Source: CAYJIX01 sp964370375 | Lineage (GTDB): Bacteria > Desulfobacterota > Desulfovibrionia > Desulfovibrionales > Desulfovibrionaceae | Direction: 5' to 3' | NCBI GenBank assembly: GCA_964370375.1 | Contig: CAYJIX010000001.1 | Location: forward strand, 46,682-110,681 | Length of the DNA stretch: 64,000 bases | In this document: positions 18,771-27,812 of the stretch, one piece after another | Layout: every line of letters starts with the position of its first letter | Numbering within the stretch: the stretch's first letter is position 1 | Notes under the pieces: model-generated | Database searches by the model: none | Seen by the model: only the letters and a program-made list of their open reading frames with translations | What the model was told of the DNA's origin: nothing | Made by a program: the position numbers and the translations under genes

Positions 18771-20455
18771 TTATTCGTTGTCGCCTTCTTCAAACTTTTG
18801 TTTGAGCAAATCCCCAAGGCTTTGGCCGGCTTCCGGGCCGGAGCGGCTGTATTCGCGGGGTTTTTTACGCTCTTCCTCTTCTTTAAGCTGTTTGATGGAA
18901 AGGCCAAGGCGACGGTCTTCAGCACTCACATGAATGATTTTGGCCTGAATTTCTTCGCCTTCTTTGTATATTTCAGCAGGGGTTTTGATTTTTTTGTTGC
19001 TAAGTTCAGACACGTGGATAAGGCCTTCAATGCCGTCTTCAACTTCAACAAAAAGACCAAAATCTGTGATGTTGGTCACTGTTCCTTTGACCATGCCGCC
19101 CACAGNNNNNNNNNNATGCCCAAGGTGAACTTTTCACTTTCTTGATCCACGGTCAGCACTTTGGCTTGAACAGTATCGCCCACTTTGAAAAGTTCGTTGG
19201 GATGACGGATTTTTTTGGTCCATGAAATGTCAGACACGTGGATAAGGCCGTCAATGCCATCCTCAATGCCGATAAACATGCCAAATTCAGTGATATTTTT
19301 AATGGCGCCTTCAAGGATGGTGCCTTCAGGATAACGTTCACCCACAAGTTCCCAAGGATTGGGCTTTACTTGCTTCATGCCAAGGGAAATGCGCTTTTTC
19401 TCAGAATCAACGCCAAGGATAACCACATCCACCTCATCGCCCTGGCGAACCATTTGGGAAGGGTGACGGAGTTTGCGTGTCCACGACATTTCAGAAATGT
19501 GCACAAGGCCTTCCACACCGGAATCAAGCTCCACAAAGGCGCCATAATCCACAAGGTTGGTGACTTTGCCGGAATGGTGCGACGCTTCGGGGAAGCGTGC
19601 GGTAATATCCTGCCAAGGATCTGAAACCAGCTGCTTTAAGCCAAGCGACACTTTTTGCTTGTCCTTATCAAAGGAAAGCACTTTTAGCTCAAGGTCTTGT
19701 CCTAACGTGATCATTTCGCGTGGATGGCGGATGCGCTTCCACGACATATCGGTAATATGTAAAAGACCGTCAAGGCCGCCAAGGTCAACAAACACACCGT
19801 ATTCGGTAATGTTTTTTGCCTTGCCTTGCACGATTTGGTTTTCAGCCAAGGTCAAAAGCAGGCCTTGACGTTTGGAATCGCGCTCTTCTTCAAGCAATAC
19901 TCTGCGTGATACAATAACATTGCTACGCCGACGGTTGATTTTTAATACACGAAATTCATATTCCTGATTGACCAAAGCGTCCATATCGGGCACCGGACGC
20001 AAATCCACGTGGGATCCTGGTAAAAAGGCCTCAACGCCTCCTAAATCAACAGTGTAGCCACCTTTAATGCGGCGCATGATACGACCTTTGATGACGCCAT
20101 TTTTTTCTTGCACGTCTTCAAGCTGGTCAAACAATTGCATCCGCTTTGCTTTTTCAAACGAAAGGGTAATTGTCCCTTCCTGTTCGTTCTTACGGGCCAC
20201 AAAAACATCCACACGATCCTTTACACTAACGACCAGGTTGCCCTCGGCATCACGAAATTCTGCTGTGGGGATTTGTCCTTCGGACTTAAAATTCACATCC
20301 ACAAGCACGTGATCGTCGTCAATGCGGACAATTTCGCCCTTGACAATGGTACCTTCTTCAAGATCACCAAAATCAATGCTAAGATAGCCGTCAAGAGCAC
20401 TCGCAAAATCAAAATCCGCATCCATGCCTTGTGTTTCCATGTTTTCCTTGGTCAT
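18771..20455 (-). CDS. rpsA: 30S ribosomal protein S1, interrupted by a sequencing gap
   Basis: S1 binds mRNA leaders on the 30S subunit. Six S1 (OB-fold) domains are recognisable, for example VQGKAKNITEYGVFVDLGG, LVDYGAFVELDSGVEG and VTNITDFGLFVEVEDG. The last five show the canonical GLxHxSxxSW pattern or close variants; domains 1 and 2 are diverged as usual. Ten N (19106-19115) interrupt the linker between domains 5 and 6, and the frames on the two sides do not match across ten bases, so the N-run is a placeholder. The missing length must leave remainder 2 on division by 3, and comparison with the other inter-domain linkers suggests about 47-50 nt. ATG 20455 has TTGGAGG; an upstream in-frame start at 20470 is less likely. 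Confidence 0.93.
19106..19115. other. Assembly gap (run of N) inside rpsA
   Basis: Ten undetermined bases. Flanks read ...KFTLG(I/M) on one side and VGGMVKG on the other in a different frame, so a real segment of about 15-17 codons is missing, not a mutation. Confidence 0.95.
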
Positions 20456-20898
20456 ACTGCCTCCAACCAAATACGCAAAATTCCCACTTTCAGCGGGTTA
20501 AAATTTGTAGCATCGGAATTAAAAAACATCAAGCTTTTTCTTGTATCCATAACAATATAAAAGGAGCATGCATCCATGCAGGCTATAAAATACAATTTTT
20601 ATGACTTTTGACCATGGGCAAACATGGATCTAGCAACACTTTTATAAAAACTCAAACAGTTGCGACGCCATGAGATTTCAACATGATGGATGATAACCAA
20701 AACAAAAGCATGGCTTTATCCTGACAGATCTTGCTGGATTCGTTGACATGTACACGGGTTCGTTGATATACATTTTGGATAGCACACGGTACCCCTTTGG
20801 CTGGAAATACCCACAAAAACACCATGGGCGTTTTTGCATAAGGGAACGTCTATAGCCTGACAACACAAACCGTAATGCATCAAGCATGGGAGGAAAGC
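20456..20898. other. Divergent intergenic region between rpsA and guaB
   Basis: About 440 bases with no gene. It must hold the rpsA promoter on the minus strand and contains the guaB promoter at 20743-20772. I recognise no riboswitch. Confidence 0.5.
20743..20772 (+). promoter_or_regulatory. Probable guaBA promoter within a direct repeat
   Basis: TTGACA (20743-20748) and TATACA (20767-20772) are separated by 18 bases. They sit in two related 16-base units starting TTCGTTGA (20739 and 20759), so a regulator reading both units would cover the promoter. The start codon is 126 bases downstream. Confidence 0.5.
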
Positions 20899-22353
20899 GT
20901 GGCTGAAATCGTATGTAAAGCATTAACCTTTGATGATGTATTACTTGTCCCCGGTTATTCAGAGGTTACTCCGGATAAGGTGGACGTAAGCGCACAACTA
21001 ACCCCCACAATCCCCTTAAAAATTCCCCTTATTTCCGCTGCAATGGATACGGTGACTGAATCGAGTATGGCCATTTCCATGGCCCGTGCAGGCGGCATCG
21101 GCATCATCCATAAAAACATGAGCATTGACCAACAAAAGCTTGAAGCTGAAAAGGTCAAAAAATCAGAAAGCGGCATGATCCTTGACCCCATCACGGTCAA
21201 GCCCGAAGACACCGTTGCCTTTGCCTTAGACCTGATGCGCTCATACAGGGTTTCTGGCATGCCGGTTGTTGAAGGCAAAAACTTGGTAGGCATTTTGACA
21301 AACCGCGACGTGCGCTTTGTTGAAAATTTACAAGGAACCCTTGTAAATGAGGTCATGACACGCGAAGACCTTGTTACCGTGCCTACGGGCATAACCCTTG
21401 ACGAAGCCAAATACCACCTTCACACGCACCGTATTGAAAAACTTTTGGTAGTGGATGATGAAGGCCGACTTGCCGGTCTTTTAACCATGAAAGACATTGA
21501 CAAGGTGCAAAAATATCCTGACGCTTGTAAGGACAGCAGTGGAAGATTGCGCGTTGGCGGCGCCATTGGTGTTGGCAACGACTGTTTGCCAAGGGCTGAG
21601 GCTCTGTTGCAGGCAGGCGTTGATATTTTAGTTTTAGATTCTGCTCACGGTCATTCGCGCAATGTGATTGAAGGGGTGCTTGCCGTAAAAAGTGCCTTCC
21701 CCAATTGCCAACTTATTGCAGGCAATGTAGCCACGTATGAAGGTGCCAAAGCTTTGTTGAAAGCAGGCGCCGATTCTGTAAAAGTAGGCATTGGCCCTGG
21801 CTCCATTTGCACCACGCGTGTTGTTGCAGGCGTGGGAGTTCCCCAAATTACTGCCATTTCTGAATGTGCTCGCGCAGCCCGCGAAATGGATCGCTGCTGT
21901 GTGGCTGACGGCGGTATCAAATACTCCGGAGATGTGGTCAAGGGATTGGCCATGGGGGCACATTCCATGATGGTAGGCAGCCTTTTTGCCGGTACGGCCG
22001 AAAGCCCGGGAGAAACCATTCTATACCAAGGTCGTACCTATAAAATCTACCGCGGCATGGGCTCCATTGATGCCATGAAAGACGGCAGTTCTGATAGGTA
22101 TTTTCAAGAAAAAAGCCGTAAACTTGTACCCGAAGGTATTGTGGGCCGCGTTCCGTATCGCGGTGCCATGTCAGACACCATTTACCAGCTTGTGGGCGGT
22201 TTACGCTCGGGCATGGGGTATTGCGGCACAGCAAACCTTGAAGAACTTTATAAAAAAGCACAGCTTGTGGAAATTTCAGCAGCGGGCCTGCGCGAAAGCC
22301 ATGTGCATGATGTCATCATCACTAAAGAAGCTCCAAATTATCGTGTTGAATAA
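20899..22353 (+). CDS. guaB: Inosine-5'-monophosphate dehydrogenase
   Basis: It oxidises IMP to XMP in GMP synthesis. The barrel carries the catalytic loop GPGSICTTR with the nucleophilic Cys, and two CBS domains are inserted after about residue 90 (GMILDPITVKPEDT; VMTREDLVTVPTG). The flap Arg-Tyr motif lies near GIVGRVPYRG. A GTG start at 20899 fits, because GGGAGG ends six bases before it; an ATG at 20875 would add eight residues without a ribosome site. It forms an operon with guaA 72 bases downstream. Confidence 0.96.
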   Translation: MAEIVCKALTFDDVLLVPGYSEVTPDKVDVSAQLTPTIPLKIPLISAAMDTVTESSMAISMARAGGIGIIHKNMSIDQQKLEAEKVKKSESGMILDPITVKPEDTVAFALDLMRSYRVSGMPVVEGKNLVGILTNRDVRFVENLQGTLVNEVMTREDLVTVPTGITLDEAKYHLHTHRIEKLLVVDDEGRLAGLLTMKDIDKVQKYPDACKDSSGRLRVGGAIGVGNDCLPRAEALLQAGVDILVLDSAHGHSRNVIEGVLAVKSAFPNCQLIAGNVATYEGAKALLKAGADSVKVGIGPGSICTTRVVAGVGVPQITAISECARAAREMDRCCVADGGIKYSGDVVKGLAMGAHSMMVGSLFAGTAESPGETILYQGRTYKIYRGMGSIDAMKDGSSDRYFQEKSRKLVPEGIVGRVPYRGAMSDTIYQLVGGLRSGMGYCGTANLEELYKKAQLVEISAAGLRESHVHDVIITKEAPNYRVE

Positions 22354-22425
22354 CGGCTAACAACCCGCAACACGTAGGGATGCCATTTTACGTTCATAGT
22401 ATTTTAACACTACCAAGAGGCGGTC

Positions 22426-23967
22426 ATGCCAAGTAAGGTTATTATTATAGATTATGGTTCACAAGTTACCCAACTTATTGCACGTCGAGTTCGCGAAGCA
22501 GGAGTGTATTCTGAAATCCACCCCTGTGTGGTTACTGCCAGCGATGTGGCCGCCATGCAGCCTTCAGCCGTTATCCTTTCAGGAGGCCCTGCAAGTGTTG
22601 GTGAAGAGGACGCCCCGGAACTTGACAAAGGGTTTTTGGAGCTTGGCGTGCCTGTCCTTGCCATTTGCTACGGCATGCAACTTGTGGCGCACAACATGGG
22701 GGGCCAGCTTATCCAGTCGGAAATCCGTGAATATGGACCGGCAGACCTTACCTTTGTGGCTGATTGCCCCTTGTGGGAGGGCATAGAAAAAACAGAAACC
22801 AGCCGTGTATGGATGTCACATGGTGATACGGTAAACGTACCGCCCCAGGGATTTACTGTCGTTGGCAGCACCCAATCCTTACCCATTGCAGCCATGGCTG
22901 ACGTTTCGCGCGCAATTTATGCCGTGCAGTTTCATCCGGAAGTTTATCACACCGATGATGGCGAACGCATGTTGCACAACTTTTTATTCACCATAGCCCG
23001 TATTACTCCTGATTGGACCATGACGTCTTTTGTGGAAAGGGTTATTGAAGATGTCAAATCAACCGTTGGCGATGGGCATGTGGTCTGTGCTTTATCAGGC
23101 GGGATTGATTCTACTGTTGTGGCGGTGCTGTTGCACAAAGCCATTGGCAAACGGCTGCACTGCATTTTTGTGGACAACGGCGTTTTGCGTGCAGGAGAAG
23201 GCGAAGAAGTGGTCTCGTATTTACGCGAACATTTTGACCTAAACCTGACCTTTGTACAAGCTCAAGACCGTTTCCTTGATTTATTGGCAGGCGTTGAAGA
23301 TCCTGAAAAGAAACGCAAAATCATCGGGCATACCTTTATTGACGTTTTTGATGAAGAAGCCCGTGCCATTGGCCAGGTCGACTTTTTGGCGCAAGGCACC
23401 CTTTACCCTGATGTGATCGAATCGGTATCGCATAAGGGCCCTTCTGCGGTTATCAAAAGCCACCACAATGTGGGAGGCTTGCCAGAAACCATGAAGTTAA
23501 AGCTTATTGAGCCGCTCCGCGAACTTTTTAAGGATGAAGTTCGTAAAGTTGCTATGGAACTTGGCTTTCCCGATTCCATCACGTGGCGTCACCCCTTCCC
23601 GGGGCCCGGCTTGGCTATCCGTGTTGTGGGCGAGGTTACCCGTGAACGCTTAGACATTTTGCGCAAAGCTGACAAAATTGTCCAGGCAGAGCTTAAAGCT
23701 AGTGGTTGGTATCGTAAAGTTTGGCAGGGATTTGCCGTCCTTTTACCCTTAAAGACCGTGGGTGTCATGGGCGATGGACGCACCTATGAACATGTCATTG
23801 CCCTGCGCGTTGTGGACAGCGTAGACGCCATGACTGCTGACTGGGCACGGCTACCTGCTGACCTTTTAGAGCGTATATCTGGGCGTATTATCAACGAGGT
23901 CAAAGGGGTTAATCGAGTGGTCTATGACATTTCTCCCAAGCCCCCAAGCACCATTGAATGGGAATAA
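22426..23967 (+). CDS. guaA: GMP synthase (glutamine-hydrolysing)
   Basis: A two-domain amidotransferase that converts XMP to GMP. The N-terminal class I glutaminase has its Cys in LAICYGMQL and His-Glu in QFHPEVYHT. The ATP-pyrophosphatase domain has the P-loop VVCALSGGIDSTV, and the C-terminal dimerisation domain ends PPSTIEWE, the canonical GuaA terminus. It is 513 residues, full length, and follows guaB. Confidence 0.97.
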   Translation: MPSKVIIIDYGSQVTQLIARRVREAGVYSEIHPCVVTASDVAAMQPSAVILSGGPASVGEEDAPELDKGFLELGVPVLAICYGMQLVAHNMGGQLIQSEIREYGPADLTFVADCPLWEGIEKTETSRVWMSHGDTVNVPPQGFTVVGSTQSLPIAAMADVSRAIYAVQFHPEVYHTDDGERMLHNFLFTIARITPDWTMTSFVERVIEDVKSTVGDGHVVCALSGGIDSTVVAVLLHKAIGKRLHCIFVDNGVLRAGEGEEVVSYLREHFDLNLTFVQAQDRFLDLLAGVEDPEKKRKIIGHTFIDVFDEEARAIGQVDFLAQGTLYPDVIESVSHKGPSAVIKSHHNVGGLPETMKLKLIEPLRELFKDEVRKVAMELGFPDSITWRHPFPGPGLAIRVVGEVTRERLDILRKADKIVQAELKASGWYRKVWQGFAVLLPLKTVGVMGDGRTYEHVIALRVVDSVDAMTADWARLPADLLERISGRIINEVKGVNRVVYDISPKPPSTIEWE

Positions 23968-24045
23968 CACCTAGCAGGCTTTTAATGCGCACCTTTTGTG
24001 CAATATCTTCAAAAACATATAACATATAACCCATATGGATATCTG

Positions 24046-24366
24046 ATGTTTGGCATTGGCGGTACTGAACTTTTGGTGATCCTTGTTGTGGCCTTGCTGG
24101 TGCTTGGCCCACAAAGTTTGCCTAAAATCGCACGCACCCTTGGCAAGGCTATGGGCGAATTTCGGCGTGTTTCCACAGAATTTCAACGAACCTTAAACAT
24201 GGAAGTTGAGCAAGAAGAACACGCAAAACGCAAGCAAGAAGCAGAAAAAGATCTTATTGCAAACACATCAACGCCACCTTCTGAAACCACGCAAGAAGCA
24301 CCAATTCTTGACCCAAAAGAATCTATAAAGGATTCTGACACGGCAAACCACAAGGCTTCGGCATGA
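24046..24366 (+). CDS. tatB: Twin-arginine translocase subunit TatB
   Basis: A small membrane subunit of the Tat exporter. Starting at ATG 24046 it begins MFGIGGTELLVILVVALLVL, one membrane helix with the Glu typical of TatB, followed by the amphipathic GPQSLPKIARTLGKAMGEF and a charged tail. The tail contains a Pro/Thr-rich acidic segment. It overlaps tatC by four bases (ATGA), so the two are translationally coupled. Confidence 0.92.
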   Translation: MFGIGGTELLVILVVALLVLGPQSLPKIARTLGKAMGEFRRVSTEFQRTLNMEVEQEEHAKRKQEAEKDLIANTSTPPSETTQEAPILDPKESIKDSDTANHKASA

Positions 24367-25562
24367 CAGAAGTGCAGAATACGCCACAGCTGCAAAGCCA
24401 TACTGACAAAACAACGTCAGAAAATGGCAGCGAACACGCTGACATGGTTGGGGAAACATGTCCTGAGGGGGATTATTCCTTGTGGCCCCCTGCAAGCGAA
24501 ACCGTACACCCTTATGCTGCTGTTTCTACAAAATCAGCAAACAAGGCACAAGACGGCGTAACGTCTGAAAATGCAACAGAAGACGCAACACCTGAAAAGG
24601 TAGTGCCTGATGAATTGCCGTCTGAAGACGAAATATCTGAGGATACAGCTTTTGAAGATGTAGCCCCTCACGGTTCAGCAGAAGGGGCTGAGGCACAAGC
24701 TCAACCGACAGCAAGCCAAAGCGATTCTACAAAAATTCCGTATACAAACGCCCCACCTAAGGCGCCACCGCCTCCTCCAACGCCGCCTTCCGGCTCGACT
24801 GATTCAGATGATGAAGAAGCGCCCATGAGCTTGCTTGGACATTTAACAGAGTTGCGCTCGCGCCTTTTGCGCATGTTCATCAGTATTGGTGTGTGTTTTT
24901 TGGGCTGCTATGCAGTAGCCAAACCGTTGTTCTATTATTTGGCCTTGCCGCTAATCCATGTGCTCCCTTCAGACAGTCGCCTTATGTTCACAGGTTTACC
25001 GGGCGGTTTTTTTGTAGAGCTTAAAGTAGCCTTTGTGGCAGGCATTTTTGCAGCAAGCCCTTATATTTTTTATCAAATATGGTCATTCATTGCGCCAGGA
25101 CTCTATAGCCACGAGCGGCGCTATATCATACCATTGGCTGTGATTTCAGCCGTATTTTTTCTTGGTGGGGCAAGCTTTTGCTATTTTGTTGTGTTTCCGT
25201 TTGCCTTTACTTTTTTTGTCAGCTACGCCTCAGAAATCATTGTGGCCATGCCCTCCATCAATGAATATTTAAGCCTTTCCTTGCAGCTGCTCATCGCTTT
25301 TGGGCTTATTTTTGAAATGCCACTTTTTGCCTTTTTCTTGGCGCGCATGGGGATTCTTACCGCAACGCGCATGCGCAGCTTTCGCCGTTATGCCATTTTA
25401 GGTATTTTTGTGGTGGCAGCCATCATGACACCGCCGGATATTTTTTCACAATTACTCATGGCGTTGCCCATGTTCTTGTTGTATGAATTGAGTATCATTG
25501 TGGCGGCTTTTGTGGGCAAAAAGGACAAAGCATCTACAACCTCTGAGGAGAAAACCTCATGA
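24363..25562 (+). CDS. tatC: Twin-arginine translocase subunit TatC with a 150-residue acidic N-terminal extension
   Basis: TatC is the receptor for folded twin-arginine proteins. The core from about residue 155 starts SLLGHLTELRSRLLRM, has six membrane helices, SPYIFYQIWSFIAPGL in the first periplasmic-to-membrane part, and IMTPPDIFSQLLMALPMF near the end. What is odd is the first 150 residues: acidic, Ser/Thr/Glu-rich, then a proline run (PPKAPPPPPTPP), with no known domain. Normal TatC is about 250 residues. An internal start at the Met in EEAPMSLLGH would give the normal length; I see no strong ribosome site there. It overlaps hisB by four bases. Confidence 0.93.
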   Translation: MTEVQNTPQLQSHTDKTTSENGSEHADMVGETCPEGDYSLWPPASETVHPYAAVSTKSANKAQDGVTSENATEDATPEKVVPDELPSEDEISEDTAFEDVAPHGSAEGAEAQAQPTASQSDSTKIPYTNAPPKAPPPPPTPPSGSTDSDDEEAPMSLLGHLTELRSRLLRMFISIGVCFLGCYAVAKPLFYYLALPLIHVLPSDSRLMFTGLPGGFFVELKVAFVAGIFAASPYIFYQIWSFIAPGLYSHERRYIIPLAVISAVFFLGGASFCYFVVFPFAFTFFVSYASEIIVAMPSINEYLSLSLQLLIAFGLIFEMPLFAFFLARMGILTATRMRSFRRYAILGIFVVAAIMTPPDIFSQLLMALPMFLLYELSIIVAAFVGKKDKASTTSEEKTS

Positions 25563-26146
25563 CTCGTATCGGCACAGTTTCGCGCACAACCTCTGAAACC
25601 TCTGTCAACCTTCGTTTAAACCTTGACGGAGACGGCACAATCAACGTCAAAACCGGCTGGGGATTTTTGGACCACATGTTGACCTTGACAGCGTTTTGGG
25701 CAGGTTTTGACCTTGAGATTGAAGCTACAGGCGATACCCATATAGACGCGCACCACCTGGCCGAAGATATCGGCCTTTGCCTTGGAACTGCCTTGATTGA
25801 AGCCCTTGGCGAGCGTAAAAACATTGCAAGAGTCGGCTATGGGCGTGTGCCCATGGACGAAGCCTTAGCAGAGGTGACCCTTGATTTGTCCGGAAGACCA
25901 TGGCTTGAATGGCGTGGCGATGACCTTTTGCCGCCCATATTAGCCGGGGAAGAGCGCGACCTATGGCGTGAATTTTACAAAGCCTTGATGTCAACGGGGC
26001 GTTTCAATCTGCATATCCATTTTTTGTATGGGAAAAATGGGCACCATCTTCTGGAATCTGCGGCCAAAGGTTTTGGCATTGCCCTTGCCGCTGCTGTAGC
26101 ATGCTCAAAGAATGGGGTTCGTAGTACCAAAGGGAGTCTTGACTAA
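25559..26146 (+). CDS. hisB: Imidazoleglycerol-phosphate dehydratase
   Basis: Sixth step of histidine synthesis. At 195 residues it is the monofunctional type. The metal-binding motifs DTHIDAHHLAEDIG and the later FGIALAAAVA region with GKNGHHLLES are complete, as is the N-terminal GWGFLDHMLT. It overlaps tatC (ATGA), and its own stop shares one base with the next start (TAATG), so it sits in a tightly packed transcript. Confidence 0.96.
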   Translation: MTRIGTVSRTTSETSVNLRLNLDGDGTINVKTGWGFLDHMLTLTAFWAGFDLEIEATGDTHIDAHHLAEDIGLCLGTALIEALGERKNIARVGYGRVPMDEALAEVTLDLSGRPWLEWRGDDLLPPILAGEERDLWREFYKALMSTGRFNLHIHFLYGKNGHHLLESAAKGFGIALAAAVACSKNGVRSTKGSLD

Positions 26147-26781
26147 TGAAACATTCAATCTATGCAGCCCTTATGGGCTTATTGCTTATTGGGCTTTTAG
26201 GCTGCCAGCAGCCACACAAGGTGCAAGTGCCGCTGCCAAACATTACAGTTGGCCTGACTGGCGCGGTTCAGCCCATGGGTACTACTGACCTTTTGGCAGG
26301 ATTTATTGAAGAAGATAGAAGCCTTGCAACCCCTGAAGCCTTGCTAACGTTTGACGAAAACATGTTGCGCATTGTGCGCGAAAGCTCAACCCGTCAAGTA
26401 GATCCAATCCCGGCAGGCCCCGGGGTGGATCCTTCTGCACGGCGCGCTGCTGGGTATAACTCTGCCCTGGAATATTGGGTCAGTGTGGGCAAGCAAGCAG
26501 GGGTGGAGCTTTTGATTGTGCCGCAAATCCTAAACTGGGAAGAACGCCAAGGCAGTGCTGCTGGAGTTGTCAGCTCTGCAGCCATTGATGTGAATTATTA
26601 CCTTATTAACATCAAAGAAAACAGCCTTATACAGCGTTCACACTTTGAGGAAAAGCAATTGCCTTTAGCCAGCAACCTCCTAGACATAGGCACCTTTTTA
26701 AAACGTGGCGGCAAATGGCTAACAGCCCAAGAATTGGCTGACGAAAGTGTGCAAAAAATGATTGAGGAGTTTGGGCTGTGA
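26146..26781 (+). CDS. Putative lipoprotein between hisB and hisA
   Basis: A 211-residue protein starting with a lipoprotein signal (MKHSIYAALMGLLLIGLLGC; lipobox Cys at residue 20). The rest is a soluble domain with a conserved-looking GYNSALEYWVSVGKQAGV and VPQILNWEER. I do not recognise the family firmly; it recalls the uncharacterised lipoproteins of Desulfovibrio his operons. Overlaps with hisB (1 base) and hisA (4 bases) mean it is co-translated with histidine genes, though a role in the pathway is not implied. Confidence 0.7.
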   Translation: MKHSIYAALMGLLLIGLLGCQQPHKVQVPLPNITVGLTGAVQPMGTTDLLAGFIEEDRSLATPEALLTFDENMLRIVRESSTRQVDPIPAGPGVDPSARRAAGYNSALEYWVSVGKQAGVELLIVPQILNWEERQGSAAGVVSSAAIDVNYYLINIKENSLIQRSHFEEKQLPLASNLLDIGTFLKRGGKWLTAQELADESVQKMIEEFGL

Positions 26782-27512
26782 TTATCTTTCCCGCAGTGGA
26801 TATCCAAGGGGGCAAGGCGGTACGCTTAAAACGCGGCATTGCTCATGAACAGACTGTTTTTTTTGACAATCCCGTTGAAGCAGCCTTGCATTGGCAAAAC
26901 CTAGGCGCAGAATGGCTGCATGTGGTAGACCTTGACGGCGCCTTTGACGGAGTTTCTCCAAACACTGAGCTGGTGCGCCAAATTTGTGCAGCCTTGACCA
27001 TACCCGTGCAACTTGGCGGTGGGATACGAGATGAGCGTATTGCCAAATCCTGGCTTGATGCCGGTGTGAGACGCCTTATCATTGGCACCATGGCCCTTGA
27101 AGAGCCAAAACTTTTTGCCAAGCTCTGCAAGGCATGGCCAGGACGCGTTGGCGTATCCTTAGATGCTGAAAAAGGCCGCTTAAAATCACGCGGCTGGGTT
27201 GGTGCAACAGGCCTGACCGTTGACGATGTTGTACCGCGCCTTGCCGATGACGGGGCAGCTTTTTTGATCTATACAGATATTGAGCGTGACGGCATGCAGT
27301 GTGGCGTCAATCTTGAAAGCTTGACCCATCTTGCAAACACAAGCCCTGTACCTGTTATTGCAGCAGGTGGCGTGGCTACGCTTGATGATGTTAAGGCTGT
27401 ATATCCTCTTTCCAAAACAGGACAATTTGAAGGGGTCATTACAGGCCGCGCTGTGTATGAAGGAACACTTGATCTGGCAGAAGCCATGGCTTGGATACGC
27501 CAACAAGCGTAA
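26778..27512 (+). CDS. hisA: Phosphoribosylformimino-5-aminoimidazole carboxamide ribotide isomerase
   Basis: Fourth step of histidine synthesis. It is a 244-residue TIM barrel with the N-terminal FPAVDIQGGKAVRLKRG carrying catalytic Asp8-type residue, VQLGGGIRD, and the second catalytic Asp in YTDIERDGMQ. A GTG start overlaps the lipoprotein stop (GTGA). The stop codon is followed directly by structured element copy A. Confidence 0.95.
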   Translation: MIIFPAVDIQGGKAVRLKRGIAHEQTVFFDNPVEAALHWQNLGAEWLHVVDLDGAFDGVSPNTELVRQICAALTIPVQLGGGIRDERIAKSWLDAGVRRLIIGTMALEEPKLFAKLCKAWPGRVGVSLDAEKGRLKSRGWVGATGLTVDDVVPRLADDGAAFLIYTDIERDGMQCGVNLESLTHLANTSPVPVIAAGGVATLDDVKAVYPLSKTGQFEGVITGRAVYEGTLDLAEAMAWIRQQA

Positions 27513-27637
27513 CAGACTTTTAAAGAAATACAATCTGGGTTGTCAGATTGCTTTTTTCTCGTTGCATGGACAATAAGAGTCCTATGCTTCCTCAAAAAAA
27601 CAATCTTTCTAGCATCTTGTACTTTTTGAAAAGTCTG
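27513..27637 (+). repeat. Structured intergenic element, copy A, starting at the hisA stop codon
   Basis: 125 bases. The ends are inverted repeats (CAGACTTTTAAAGAAATACA at the left, its near complement at 27617-27637). Inside, AGATTGCTTTTTT (27545-27557) pairs with AAAAAAACAATCT (27594-27606) under an apex GCATGGAC...GTCCTATGC (27564-27587). CAATCTG (27531-27537) can instead pair with CAGATTG (27544-27550) followed by six T, giving a terminator; the two hairpins exclude each other. It fills most of the gap before glpA, and the remaining 175 bases show nothing I recognise. Confidence 0.75.
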
Positions 27638-27812
27638 TAAAAAGTCCATAATAAGCATTATATCAAAAGTTTTTTTACAACGAATTTTTACAAAATTTGG
27701 TAATAAACGGTAACGTCCCGATTGCTAGAAAATGGGATAGGAAAAGCGTTCTGCCATGTTGTTTTACGAGTGCCGCTCTACCTTATATATCACCGCGTAA
27801 CGAGGCCTAAAC

